A stretch of 64,000 nucleotides of DNA from the NCBI RefSeq assembly GCF_039839375.1, contig NZ_JBDOQU010000010.1, forward strand, positions 1 to 64,000, read 5' to 3'. Shown here piece by piece: positions 51,890-60,187 of the stretch. The stretch's first letter is position 1. Each line of letters starts with the position of its first letter. Source of the DNA: JBDOQU01 sp039839375 (GTDB lineage: Bacteria; Pseudomonadota; Alphaproteobacteria; DSM-16000; Inquilinaceae). Below the pieces are notes generated by a model. It saw nothing but the letters and a program-made list of their open reading frames with translations, did no database searches and had not been told where the DNA came from. A program made the translations under genes and the position numbers.

Positions 51890-53914
51890 CTAAATCAGAT
51901 GGCGAGGCGTCCGGAAGTCCCATTGCGCCTCATGAACCTGCTCTTCGCCCAGCCAGACGCGCATATGCGCCGCCACGACGAAATGGTCTTTCGTGGCGGA
52001 GAAACAGGTCTCCGTGCGGCTTGTGACCTCCCAGCCTTCGCGCGCCATTCCGTAGTCGGAGGTGATGGACGTCCAGGGCGAGACATAATCATTGCCCTGA
52101 TACCCATAGGTCTCGACCGTCCGCCCCCAGGTCTTGAGATCGGCTCCGACGATCGTGCTCTTTCCTTCGTCGGCCGTGATCTCGACCCTTACGCTTCCGT
52201 CGGCGAGATTCTCGATAACCTGCCAGTCCGCTGTTGACGGCTCGTCGATTTCGAGGGGCATTGCCAACGCTCCCCGGGCGTGACCGAGATCGCGTGGCTC
52301 GGGCGCATGGAGCGCGTCCTCCCGCAAGGGCAGGTGAAGTCGGCTCGCACCTGTATGCACGGTGAGGGTAGCGTCATCGGGCGCCGGCCAGGCAACCGGG
52401 AAATAGCTGGTTGAGATGGATAGGCGGAGCCGGTGTCCCGCCCGAAAAATCTGCGCGACATGCTTGAGTTGCACCCGTGCGGTGTAGGTCTTGCCCGGCT
52501 CAAGCGCCTCGGGAGTTTCGTGGCTGTCGCGATGCGTCAGGTTGAGAAGTCCGTAGCTCACCCGTGTCGCGGCCCCATCCGGCGCGACGTCGACGAGGCG
52601 CGCGGCAACCTGCGCGACCGGCCGATCGACACTGAAGCGGAGTTCCACCACCGGGTCGCCCACCACGTGTAGCGGCGTGCCGAGCGGCGCGGTCTCGAAG
52701 ACCAGGCTGCCGGCGTCGTCACGGCGCTGGTCGACGGGCTGGTCGCCCGGCCTCGCATAGGAGCACCACTTGCCTCCGGCGAGCCCCACACCGAGCGGTG
52801 AGCGCACCGAAAGGGCCGCCTCCTCGTTCGCTGGCACATCCCGCGCGAGCCGACCGTCCGCGCCGAGCGCGAAGGCGACCCACGCGACATTCGGCGAAGG
52901 CCAGGATGGTTCTTCGATCCAGCGGCCTTCGCGTCGCGAATAGCTGCTTCTCGGCTCGGCGTGATCCTGGAGATAGAGCCGCAATTGCGGCTCGTCCATG
53001 ATCCCCGTTTCCTTGCCTTTCAACCAGTGGTCCCACCAGCGCAGCTCTTCCGTCAGCCAGTCGATGGCCGGGCCGGGAGCGCCGATATGGGGGTATTTGT
53101 GCGCCCACGGTCCCACCAGGCCCTTCTTGGGTCCTTCGAGTGTCTCCATCAGTCGGAAGACCGCCCGACAGTAGCCGTCGGCCCAGCCGCTCACGGCATA
53201 GACCGGCACCTTGATGCGCGAGATGTCCTCGCAGACCGAGCCGTGCTTCCAGTAATCGTCCCGGGTCTGGTGTTCCAGCCACGTCTTCAGCCACAAGCCC
53301 GAACCTTTGAGCCTGTCGAGCCACATGTCGCGCCATCGCTCGCCGACATGGCGCGGATCGGGCGGCAGCGTGTTGATGGCGAACATGTGCGATGCCCAGC
53401 TGATCTGGTCGATCACCATGGTCCCGCCCATATAGTGCACGTCATCGGCGTAGCGGTCGTCTGTCGAGCACAGGGTGACGATCGCCTTGAGGGCGGCCGG
53501 CTGCATGGCGGCGATCTGGAGGCCGTTGAAGCCGCCCCAGGAAATCCCGACCATTCCGACATTGCCGTCACACCAGGGCTGTCGGGCAAGCCAGGCGATC
53601 ACCTCGCAGCCGTCTTCGAGCTCCTGCGGCAGATATTCGTCCTTCATCACTCCTTCGGACTCGCCTGTGCCGCGCAGATCGACCCGGACATAGGCATAGC
53701 GTCGCGCGGCGATGAAGGGCGCGCGCACCGCATCCCGCGGCAGTGTGCCGTCGTTCTTGCGATAGGGCAGATATTCGAGAATTGCCGGCACGGGCTTTGT
53801 TTCGGCGTCGGCCGGCATCCAGATGCGCGCCGCAAGCCTGCAACCGTCGGCGAGCGCGATCTCTACATGCTCATGTTCCACTACCGCGTCCGGCGCGGCC
53901 GGCGTCATGTCCAT
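51890..53914 (-). CDS. CocE/NonD-family (X-Pro peptidase S15-like) alpha/beta-hydrolase
   Basis: A 674-residue hydrolase. The nucleophile is S125 in MVGISWGGFN, with the charge-relay aspartate in VSGWADGYCRA and histidine in VGPWAHKYPH. The C-terminal jelly-roll domain (about 400-674) is standard for X-Pro dipeptidyl peptidases and cocaine esterase. The family cleaves prolyl peptides, acyl esters or beta-lactam-type esters. No signal peptide is seen, so it acts in the cytoplasm on an imported compound. It precedes the transporter on the same strand by 160 bases, and is divergent from an XRE-type regulator, so these form one functional set. Confidence 0.9.
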   Translation of the reverse strand: MDMTPAAPDAVVEHEHVEIALADGCRLAARIWMPADAETKPVPAILEYLPYRKNDGTLPRDAVRAPFIAARRYAYVRVDLRGTGESEGVMKDEYLPQELEDGCEVIAWLARQPWCDGNVGMVGISWGGFNGLQIAAMQPAALKAIVTLCSTDDRYADDVHYMGGTMVIDQISWASHMFAINTLPPDPRHVGERWRDMWLDRLKGSGLWLKTWLEHQTRDDYWKHGSVCEDISRIKVPVYAVSGWADGYCRAVFRLMETLEGPKKGLVGPWAHKYPHIGAPGPAIDWLTEELRWWDHWLKGKETGIMDEPQLRLYLQDHAEPRSSYSRREGRWIEEPSWPSPNVAWVAFALGADGRLARDVPANEEAALSVRSPLGVGLAGGKWCSYARPGDQPVDQRRDDAGSLVFETAPLGTPLHVVGDPVVELRFSVDRPVAQVAARLVDVAPDGAATRVSYGLLNLTHRDSHETPEALEPGKTYTARVQLKHVAQIFRAGHRLRLSISTSYFPVAWPAPDDATLTVHTGASRLHLPLREDALHAPEPRDLGHARGALAMPLEIDEPSTADWQVIENLADGSVRVEITADEGKSTIVGADLKTWGRTVETYGYQGNDYVSPWTSITSDYGMAREGWEVTSRTETCFSATKDHFVVAAHMRVWLGEEQVHEAQWDFRTPRHLI

Positions 53915-53963
53915 CGTGCGATCCTCTCTTCATTTGACGCGGAGTTTGGACACGGCCGTCCGA

Positions 53964-54022
53964 CTGTCGCAATTTCGCTCTTCTGAGCAGGTTGACAACA
54001 ATTCTGCGACAGGTTGCGATAG
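53964..54022. promoter_or_regulatory. Three TTGCGAYAG-like sites in the hydrolase/XRE divergent region
   Basis: CTGTCGCAA at 53964-53972 (TTGCGACAG on the minus strand), CTGCGACAG at 54004-54012 and TTGCGATAG at 54014-54022 are near-identical 9-mers between the hydrolase start (53914) and the XRE start (54027). TTGACA at 53992-53997 is a possible -35 box. The third site touches the XRE start, as expected for autorepression. The sites probably bind the XRE protein. Confidence 0.45.
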
Positions 54023-54026
54023 GCAG

Positions 54027-54830
54027 ATGCAAGATACCTTTCCCGCCAACCTGGCTTTCGCCTGCAGCCTTTTCCCCTCGATCGCCGACGTCTGCCGGCG
54101 AGTGGGAATTAATCGACAGCAGTTCAACAAGTATCTGTCCGGCCAAGTCAGGCCATCGCGCCACAATATGCGCCGCATCTGCGACTTCTTCGGCGTCACC
54201 GAATCCGAGTTGCTCTTGGAAGAGGGTCGCTTCGCCGACCTCTTATCTCTGCGGCGCGACCGGCGCGGCGAGATCGCCGCGCCGCCCTATGTGCGCCAGA
54301 TCGAAAAACTCGTTCGACTGTCGGCGAGGCTCGATCGCTATGTCGGCTGTTACTATCGTTATTTCTACGCGTTCAGCTATCCGGGCCGGATCATCCGTTC
54401 TTTTGCCATGCTCTGGGAACGTGACGGCCGTTACTACTGGAAGAATATCGAGCGACATGCCCATCAGGTGGGGCAGCCCGCCGAAGTGTCGAAATATGAC
54501 GGCATGGCTTTCTTCCTCGGCGAACGCATCATGGTTGTCGAGTACGAGAGGCTTCTTGCAACCTCGATTACCGAGATGATGCTTTATCCGTCCTACCGAT
54601 CCAGCGTCGACTACCTGCTCGGGCTGCAGACCGGGGGCCCCCTGAAACGCGGACGCATGCCCTCGGCCTCGACCGTGATGCTCGAATATCTCGGCCCGCA
54701 AGTCGATTTTCGCCGGGCGCTCTCACGATGCGGAACCTTCGCTCCTGATGAACTCGATCCCCGCATCGCCAAGCTCATCGAGAACCGGATCCTGCCCGAT
54801 AGCTGGGTGTTCGAGATCGAGCAACTCTGA
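54027..54830 (+). CDS. XRE-type (Cro/CI) helix-turn-helix regulator with unknown C-terminal domain
   Basis: A 267-residue protein. The helix-turn-helix is at about 15-65 (IADVCRRVGINRQQFNKYLS then PSRHNMRRICDFFGVTESEL). The C-terminal 190 residues are rich in aromatic residues (YVGCYYRYFYAFSYPGRII) and fit no domain I can name; they may bind a ligand. It is divergent from the hydrolase gene and probably controls the peptide-type transport and hydrolase genes. The ATG at 54027 was chosen because upstream sequence has no HTH content and holds operator-like repeats. Confidence 0.85.
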   Translation: MQDTFPANLAFACSLFPSIADVCRRVGINRQQFNKYLSGQVRPSRHNMRRICDFFGVTESELLLEEGRFADLLSLRRDRRGEIAAPPYVRQIEKLVRLSARLDRYVGCYYRYFYAFSYPGRIIRSFAMLWERDGRYYWKNIERHAHQVGQPAEVSKYDGMAFFLGERIMVVEYERLLATSITEMMLYPSYRSSVDYLLGLQTGGPLKRGRMPSASTVMLEYLGPQVDFRRALSRCGTFAPDELDPRIAKLIENRILPDSWVFEIEQL

Positions 54831-54888
54831 GTGTTCGGCTGGATCGCGGCGCTGACATGCAGTCGCTCGCTCGCTATCCCAGTGGTTC

Positions 54889-54911
54889 TATCTTATGGTC
54901 ATCATAAGATA
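54889..54911. promoter_or_regulatory. 9-bp perfect inverted repeat, candidate LysR box
   Basis: TATCTTATG (54889-54897), spacer GTCAT, CATAAGATA (54903-54911) forms a perfect palindrome with 9-bp arms about 65 bases upstream of the LysR start. Its AT content differs from its neighbours. Such sites are typical of LysR autoregulation. Its presence favours the LysR start at 54965 or 54977, because an earlier ATG at 54911 would lie on the palindrome. Confidence 0.55.
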
Positions 54912-54964
54912 TGGTGATGGGGCTATATTGCTCGACCGCGTTCCGCGAGACTACGATCCCGAGA

Positions 54965-56032
54965 ATGGTGACGGGCATGCGGGGCGAACATCCCATCGAC
55001 TTCCGATCTCTGCAGATTTTCGGCGCGGTGTGCGAGTCGGCCTCGCTTACCGGGGCCGCGCGGCGCCTGGGCATGACCCAGCCGGCGGTGTCGCAGCATA
55101 TCCGCGCCCTGGAGCGGCATATCGGGGTCGAACTGATCGACCGGCGCACCCGCCCGGTCGCGCTGACCGCCGCCGGCACATTGTTACGCGATCACGGGCA
55201 AGTGCTGCTGACCGATCTTGCCCGGCTGCCGAACCTGCTGCGCCAGTCGGCGCAGGCTTCGCTGCCCCGGCTCCGCCTGGGCTTCGTCGATTCCTTCGCC
55301 GCCGCATTCGGGGCCGATCTGATCAAGACGATGCGCGACCGGGCGGCGCATCTGACCCTGTGGTCGGGGCTGTCGCCGCTGCAGCACGACGCGCTGATGT
55401 CCCGGGAGCTGGACGTGGTCGTCGCGACCGATGCGCTGGACGATCTTGACGATCTGGACGGCTTGGAACGCCATCCCCTGGTGCGGGAGCCGTATATCCT
55501 GATCGCGCCGCGCTTCCTTATTCGCGACGGCGAGGAGGTCCAGCTTGCCCGGCTGGCCGAGGTCGCGCCGCTGATCCGCTACAGTGCGCGGTCGGCAATC
55601 GGACGGCAGATCGACCGCCACCTCCGCCGGCTCAATCTAGACATCCCGCGTCGGTTCGAGTTCGACGAGACCAACAGCCTGATCAGCCTGGTCGCGGCCG
55701 GCATCGGCTGGGCGATCACAACGCCGCTCTGCCTCTACAAATGCGGCTACAGGGCCGAGGCGGTGCGGCACATGCCGTTGCCCGGGCCGGGGATATGGCG
55801 GACCTTCACCCTGATGGCGCGGCGCGGCGAACTGGCCGACCTGCCACGGGACCTTGCGGCGCTCTATCGCCGGTTCCTGCGCGACCAGGGCGTGCCCGCC
55901 CTTCACCGCGCCTTCGAGCCGGTCGGACAGGGCATCGCGGTGATCGACGACTCTGAGGCCAATGACCCGGAGGCCGACGACCTCCGGCGCTACAATCTTC
56001 CACGCAAGTCCAAGACAGGAGGCAACACATGA
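54965..56032 (+). CDS. LysR-family transcriptional regulator
   Basis: A 355-residue regulator. The helix-turn-helix is RSLQIFGAVCESASLTGAARRLGMTQPAVSQHIRALERHIGVEL. The effector domain follows, and the extra 50-residue C-terminal tail (FEPVGQGIAVIDDSEANDPE and beyond) is longer than usual. LysR regulators activate adjacent genes when bound to pathway metabolites. It overlaps the ABC binding protein by 4 bases on the same strand, which is unusual because LysR genes are more often divergent from targets. An ATG at 54977 (MRGEHP) is an alternative start. Confidence 0.9.
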   Translation: MVTGMRGEHPIDFRSLQIFGAVCESASLTGAARRLGMTQPAVSQHIRALERHIGVELIDRRTRPVALTAAGTLLRDHGQVLLTDLARLPNLLRQSAQASLPRLRLGFVDSFAAAFGADLIKTMRDRAAHLTLWSGLSPLQHDALMSRELDVVVATDALDDLDDLDGLERHPLVREPYILIAPRFLIRDGEEVQLARLAEVAPLIRYSARSAIGRQIDRHLRRLNLDIPRRFEFDETNSLISLVAAGIGWAITTPLCLYKCGYRAEAVRHMPLPGPGIWRTFTLMARRGELADLPRDLAALYRRFLRDQGVPALHRAFEPVGQGIAVIDDSEANDPEADDLRRYNLPRKSKTGGNT

Positions 56033-56847
56033 AGCAGTTGAAATTCGGTATGGCCGTCGCCGCGGTCGCGCTGGCGGCATCGACGGTACCGGGAGCCGCG
56101 GAAGCCCAGGAAACGCTGGCGAACATCGAGAGCCGGGGCAAGATCGTCGTTGGCGTCAAGGCCGACTACAAGCCGTTCGGCTTCATCGATCCGTCGGGCG
56201 AGATCGTCGGCATGGAGCCCGATTTGGCCCGCGACATCGCCGAGCGCCTGGGCGTTGAGATCGAGTTCGTGCCGGTCATCGCGTCCAACCGGATGGAGTT
56301 CGTCCAGCAGGGCCGGATCGACCTGATGATCGCGACCATGACCGACACCGAGGAGCGGGCCGCGGTCGTCGGCATCCCGGACCCCAGCTACTATTCCTCG
56401 GGCACCAACGTGCTGGCGCGCAAGTCGGTTGGCCTGGAAGAATGGGATGACCTGGACGGCCTGCCGGTCTGCGGCATTCAGGGCGCTTTCTACAACCGGC
56501 GAACGGCCGAGGAGTTCGGCGCTGAGATCGTCGCCTTCACCGGCACCTCCGAGGCGCTCAACGCGCTCCAGTCCGGGCGTTGCGCCGCCTTCGTCTACGA
56601 CGACGCGCTGATCGTCTCGACCCTCGCCGACACGGCTACCTGGGGCGATTACGAGATGCCGCTGGAGACCATCGACGATTCGCCCTGGGGCATGGGCGTC
56701 CTGCTGGGCGACGAGGAGATGATGCAGTTCATCTCGGAGGTGACGATCGACTGGCACCGCGACGGGACGATCCTCGAACTGGAGGAGAAATGGGGCATCC
56801 AGCCCAGCCCGTTCGCCCAGGCGATGCACGAGGAATACGGGGAGTAA
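56029..56847 (+). CDS. Polar amino-acid-type ABC transporter substrate-binding protein (SBP_bac_3)
   Basis: A 272-residue periplasmic protein with a signal peptide (1-25, ending AEAQ). Family blocks are IVVGVKADYKPFGFIDPSGE, GMEPDLARDIAERLGVEIEF and LMIATMTDTEERAAVVGI. The family binds polar amino acids, opines, ectoine and related compounds. The start overlaps LysR by 4 bases. It is the ligand-recognition unit for the permeases downstream; the linked sarcosine-oxidase and DddQ-like genes suggest an N-methylated or onium compound. Confidence 0.9.
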   Translation: MKQLKFGMAVAAVALAASTVPGAAEAQETLANIESRGKIVVGVKADYKPFGFIDPSGEIVGMEPDLARDIAERLGVEIEFVPVIASNRMEFVQQGRIDLMIATMTDTEERAAVVGIPDPSYYSSGTNVLARKSVGLEEWDDLDGLPVCGIQGAFYNRRTAEEFGAEIVAFTGTSEALNALQSGRCAAFVYDDALIVSTLADTATWGDYEMPLETIDDSPWGMGVLLGDEEMMQFISEVTIDWHRDGTILELEEKWGIQPSPFAQAMHEEYGE

Positions 56848-56865
56848 CCTTCTCCCTCACCCATC

Positions 56866-56948
56866 GCATCCGAGCTTGTCGAAGGGTGCGGTTGTTTCGG
56901 CGACCGCGCAGTGCTGAGCAGCCCATCCTTCGACGGGCTCAGGATGGG
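56866..56948. repeat. Inverted pair of dispersed palindromic repeats
   Basis: GCATCCGAGCTTGTCGAAGGGTGC (56866-56889) and CCCATCCTTCGACGGGCTCAGGATGGG (56922-56948) are inverted copies of the CCTTCGACAAGCTCAGGATG motif, each a hairpin, in the 136-base gap between binding-protein and permease genes. This motif is very common as a dispersed repeat. It could also end or protect the binding-protein message. Confidence 0.6.
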
Positions 56949-56983
56949 GTTTTGAATGTAAGGAACGAAGAAAACGGGTCCCC

Positions 56984-57730
56984 TTGGAAGTCATCGCCGC
57001 CTGGTTCCAGCAGCTCTACGACGCCACCGGCGTCAATCTGACCATCGTCTATGACGGGTTCGACCGGCGGCGATTCCTGTGGGGGTTGCTGACGACGATC
57101 GAGCTGTCGGCGATCTGCATCGCCCTGTCGCTGGTGATCGGCGTGGTCGGCGCGTGGGCGCAGGGCGTGCGGTCGACCGTCGTCCGGAAGGCCCTCCAGG
57201 CCTATATCCAGTTCTTCCGCAACACGCCGCCGCTGGTGCAGCTCTACTTCTTCTATTTCGCGCTGGGCGAATTGTTGCCGAAGGTGCCGAACGACTGGGG
57301 CGGTATGGAGCCGATGCTGGGCGGCTTCACCTGGGCGGTCATCTCGCTGTCGTTTTTCGCCGGGGCGTTCAATGTCGAGATCTTCCGGTCCGGCATCGAG
57401 GCGGTTCCGACCGCGACCCGGGAAGCGGCCGAGGCGCTGGGCTACACCCGGCTCCAGGCCTATCGGCACATCGTCTTGCCGCTGGCCTTCCGCATCTCGC
57501 TGCCGGCGCTCAACAACAATCTGGTCAATCTGGTGAAAACGACATCGCTGGCCTATGCCATCGCGGTGCCGGAGCTGCTCTACGTCTCGAACCAGATCTG
57601 GTCCGACGCGGTCAACGTGCCGGAGATGATGATCGTGCTGCTGGTGACCTATGTCGGGCTGGTCAGCCTGCTGGTCTGGGTCATGCACCGGATCGAGCGG
57701 CGGCTGCGGCTGCCGGGATTCGGCCAATGA
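56984..57730 (+). CDS. Amino-acid-type ABC transporter permease 1 (HisM/GlnP class)
   Basis: A 248-residue membrane protein. The family block is LLTTIELSAICIALSLVIGV and the EAA loop is TREAAEALGYTRLQAYRHIV. FRNTPPLVQLYFFYF is a standard signature. The best start seen is a TTG with GAAGAAAACGGG upstream; no in-frame ATG gives a better fit. It overlaps the second permease by 4 bases. Confidence 0.92.
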   Translation: MEVIAAWFQQLYDATGVNLTIVYDGFDRRRFLWGLLTTIELSAICIALSLVIGVVGAWAQGVRSTVVRKALQAYIQFFRNTPPLVQLYFFYFALGELLPKVPNDWGGMEPMLGGFTWAVISLSFFAGAFNVEIFRSGIEAVPTATREAAEALGYTRLQAYRHIVLPLAFRISLPALNNNLVNLVKTTSLAYAIAVPELLYVSNQIWSDAVNVPEMMIVLLVTYVGLVSLLVWVMHRIERRLRLPGFGQ

Positions 57731-58524
57731 CCGCGCCTGACCGGCACACCGGCGCCTCGCTGGCCAACGGGCTCGTCTGGTCGGCGGGGCTGGTGCTGGT
57801 GCTGATCGCCGGCGCGGCGGTCGCGCAGACCGGTTCGGGCCAGCCGCCGTTCTGGCAGGTCCTGTGGAAATGGACGCCGCTTCTGGCCCGGGGCTTCGCC
57901 TTCAACCTGGTGATGAGCTTCCTGGCCATGGCCATCGGCACCGCCGCCGGCTTCGGCCTGGGCATGGCGCAGGTGGCGGAGACCGGGGCGGTGCGGCGGC
58001 CGGCCTGGCTGGTCACCCATTTCTTCCGCAACGCGCCGTGGCTGGTGCTGCTGTTCTTCACCATGTTCCTGCTGCCGTTCGAGTTCCGGATCGGCGACGC
58101 GCGCATTCCTTTCCCCGGCTGGCTCAAGGCGACGCTGGGGCTGGCGCTGCCGGTGATGGCGAACGTGTCGGAGATCGTCCGCGGCGCCATCCAGTCGATC
58201 CCGTCGGGACAGTGGGATTCGTCCCGGACGCTGGGCTTCTCACGCTGGCAGACGATGACGATGATCATCCTGCCGCAATGCCTGAAACGCATGCTGCCGC
58301 CCTGGATGAACCTCTACGCCATCCTGACCATGGCGACCGTGCTGGCCTCCGTGGTCGGCGTCGCCGACATGATGACCCTGGCCGGACGGGTCCTGAGCGC
58401 CGAGGCGCGGACCGATCTGCTGATCCCGGTCTACGGCTACGTGCTGCTGTGGTTCTTCGCCTACTGCTACCCGATCGCCCGCTTCACGGCCTGGCTCGAG
58501 CGCCGGACGGCGGTGCTTCAATGA
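57727..58524 (+). CDS. Amino-acid-type ABC transporter permease 2 (HisQ/GlnP class)
   Basis: A 265-residue membrane protein with FFRNAPWLVLLFFTMFLLPF and the EAA loop DSSRTLGFSRWQTMTMIILP. It pairs with the preceding permease. Its end overlaps a possible early ATG of the ATPase gene, so these are cotranscribed. The N-terminal region (1-40) is polar then hydrophobic, as expected for an inner-membrane protein. Confidence 0.92.
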   Translation: MTAPDRHTGASLANGLVWSAGLVLVLIAGAAVAQTGSGQPPFWQVLWKWTPLLARGFAFNLVMSFLAMAIGTAAGFGLGMAQVAETGAVRRPAWLVTHFFRNAPWLVLLFFTMFLLPFEFRIGDARIPFPGWLKATLGLALPVMANVSEIVRGAIQSIPSGQWDSSRTLGFSRWQTMTMIILPQCLKRMLPPWMNLYAILTMATVLASVVGVADMMTLAGRVLSAEARTDLLIPVYGYVLLWFFAYCYPIARFTAWLERRTAVLQ

Positions 58525-58538
58525 CCAGGAGAAACGGC

Positions 58539-59303
58539 ATGACCGATGTCTCTTCGACGGGACCTGCCGAGCCGATCGTGCGCGTCCGGGACGTCCGCAA
58601 ATCGTTCGGCGCGATCGAGGTGCTGAAGGGCGTCTCGTTCGACATCGCAAAGGGCGAGGTGATCTGCATCATCGGCCCGTCGGGGTCGGGCAAGTCGACC
58701 ATCCTGCGCTGCGTCAACGCGCTGACGCCGATCGACGAGGGCGAGATCCATGTCGGCGGTTTCGCCGTCCATACGCTGCACGGCGACAAGGAGAAGCTGG
58801 GGCTGCGCCGCAAGGTCTCGATGGTGTTCCAGCAGTACAATCTGTTCCCCCACCGTACGGCGCTGCAGAACGTCATGATGGCGCCGGTCCACGTGCTGAA
58901 GGAGGACCGCCGGGAGGTGGAGGAGCGGGCCCATGCGCTGATGCGCAAGGTCCGGCTGTCGGACAAGGAATCGGCCTATCCGGGTGAGCTGTCGGGCGGC
59001 CAGCAGCAGCGCGTGGCGATCGCCCGCGCCTTGGCGATGCGGCCCGACGTGATGCTGTTCGACGAGGTGACGGCGGCCCTGGACCCGGAGACGGTGAAGG
59101 AGGTGCTGGTCACGATCCGCGAACTGGTCGAGGACGGCATGACCTGCGCGCTGGTCACCCACGAGATGGGCTTCGCGCGGGAGATCGCCGACCATGTCTA
59201 TTTCACCGATGCCGGGGTGATCGTCGAGCATGGCCCGCCCGCGACCTTCTTCAAGGAAGCGGAGCACCCGAGAACGCGCGAGTTCCTCTCGCAGATTCTA
59301 TAG
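58539..59303 (+). CDS. Amino-acid-type ABC transporter ATPase (GlnQ class)
   Basis: A 254-residue ATPase. Walker A is GPSGSGKST, signature LSGGQQQRVAIARAL and Walker B VMLFDEVTAALD; the usual DEPT is DEVT, as in many members of this class. The ATG at 58539 has an AGGAG site; an ATG at 58521 is possible. It completes a full importer of LysR-SBP-permease-permease-ATPase. Confidence 0.93.
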   Translation: MTDVSSTGPAEPIVRVRDVRKSFGAIEVLKGVSFDIAKGEVICIIGPSGSGKSTILRCVNALTPIDEGEIHVGGFAVHTLHGDKEKLGLRRKVSMVFQQYNLFPHRTALQNVMMAPVHVLKEDRREVEERAHALMRKVRLSDKESAYPGELSGGQQQRVAIARALAMRPDVMLFDEVTAALDPETVKEVLVTIRELVEDGMTCALVTHEMGFAREIADHVYFTDAGVIVEHGPPATFFKEAEHPRTREFLSQIL

Positions 59304-59361
59304 CCGACCCCAATGCGGACTCGTGAGTAGGCCCGCGGCATGAAACCGGGAGTGCAGTGCG

Positions 59362-59979
59362 GTGCCAACCAACAGAAACGTATCGCCGCGTGAAGCGGTA
59401 CGCGGCCTCCGCGAGGCGGTCGCCGATCTCCTGGAAACCTTGCGGGCCAAGCCGATCGAGCCCTTCATCGGATCGTTCGGGATATCTCAATCGCTCGGGC
59501 AAGAGCCGACGCCGAAGAGCCTGCCGGTTCTGCGCTGGCTGAACGAAACCGGCGCCAATGCGTGTGAGGCAACCCAGGCTCTGACCGATCTGATCGTTCG
59601 CTCCGCGCCCTTGCTCGCCTGGAATCAGACCTATGGCGAGGCGGAGGTCGGTGCGACGTTCCTGGAGCGATACGGGTGGAGCGAACTGATCGGGCTCAGA
59701 GGCCCGTTCCGCAGCGATGCGATCGCCTGCGGGTTCCTTCTGCTCGGGCCGGAGGTCGAGTACCCGCCGCACCGGCACAAGGCCGAAGAGGTGTATCTCG
59801 TGCTCTCGGGCGCCGCCGATTGGCGGAAGGGCGGTGCCGGATTCGCCCAGCACTCGCCAGGAACGCTCATCCACCATACGCCTTGGCGCCCTCACGCGAT
59901 GCGCACCTCCAGTCAGCCGCTGCTGGCGCTCTATCTCTGGCGAGGCGGCGATCTCGCACAGAAATCGGTGATCGGCTGA
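59362..59979 (+). CDS. DddQ-like cupin (DMSP lyase family)
   Basis: A 205-residue protein with a C-terminal cupin. The metal ligands of DddQ align: H139, E143 and Y145 in HRHKAEEVYLVLSG, and H178 in WRPHAM. Extra family residues are the tryptophan-rich AADWRKG and PGTLIHHT. In DddQ these residues bind metal and release dimethyl sulfide and acrylate from DMSP. Related proteins may act on other substrates, so activity is not certain. The start is a GTG. It lies between an amino-acid-type transporter and sarcosine-oxidase genes. Confidence 0.72.
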   Translation: MPTNRNVSPREAVRGLREAVADLLETLRAKPIEPFIGSFGISQSLGQEPTPKSLPVLRWLNETGANACEATQALTDLIVRSAPLLAWNQTYGEAEVGATFLERYGWSELIGLRGPFRSDAIACGFLLLGPEVEYPPHRHKAEEVYLVLSGAADWRKGGAGFAQHSPGTLIHHTPWRPHAMRTSSQPLLALYLWRGGDLAQKSVIG

Positions 59980-60044
59980 TGCGATCCCGTCGAGGCCCCG
60001 GACGCGGGAGCTCTCGTCGCTTCTCTCTACAGGAGAATATTACA

Positions 60045-60128
60045 ATGTATTTTCATCAAAAACTGCATCGGACTTCAACCGGACAGCGGCGGGTCAAGCC
60101 CTGCCTCCCGCAGTACTGTCGTGCATAA
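60045..60128 (+). CDS. Possible 27-residue small basic cysteine-containing protein
   Basis: A short frame with an AGGAG ribosome site 8 bases before its ATG lies in the 208-base gap before soxB. The peptide begins MYFHQKLHRTSTG, is rich in arginine and lysine, and ends CLPQYCRA with two cysteines. Its start region is AT-rich compared with its surroundings. It may be a small protein or a leader peptide controlling the soxB operon. I know no family for it. Confidence 0.4.
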   Translation: MYFHQKLHRTSTGQRRVKPCLPQYCRA

Positions 60129-60187
60129 GTTTTGCTGATGATGCGCCGCCGACCGTCGATGACGGTAGGGTGCGGCATGGGGGCTGA

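Noticed and set aside
56848..56983. Possible CRISPR or tRNA-like structure in the gap between binding protein and permease
   Set aside because: It is explained by an inverted pair of dispersed palindromic repeats; there are no regular spacers or cloverleaf.
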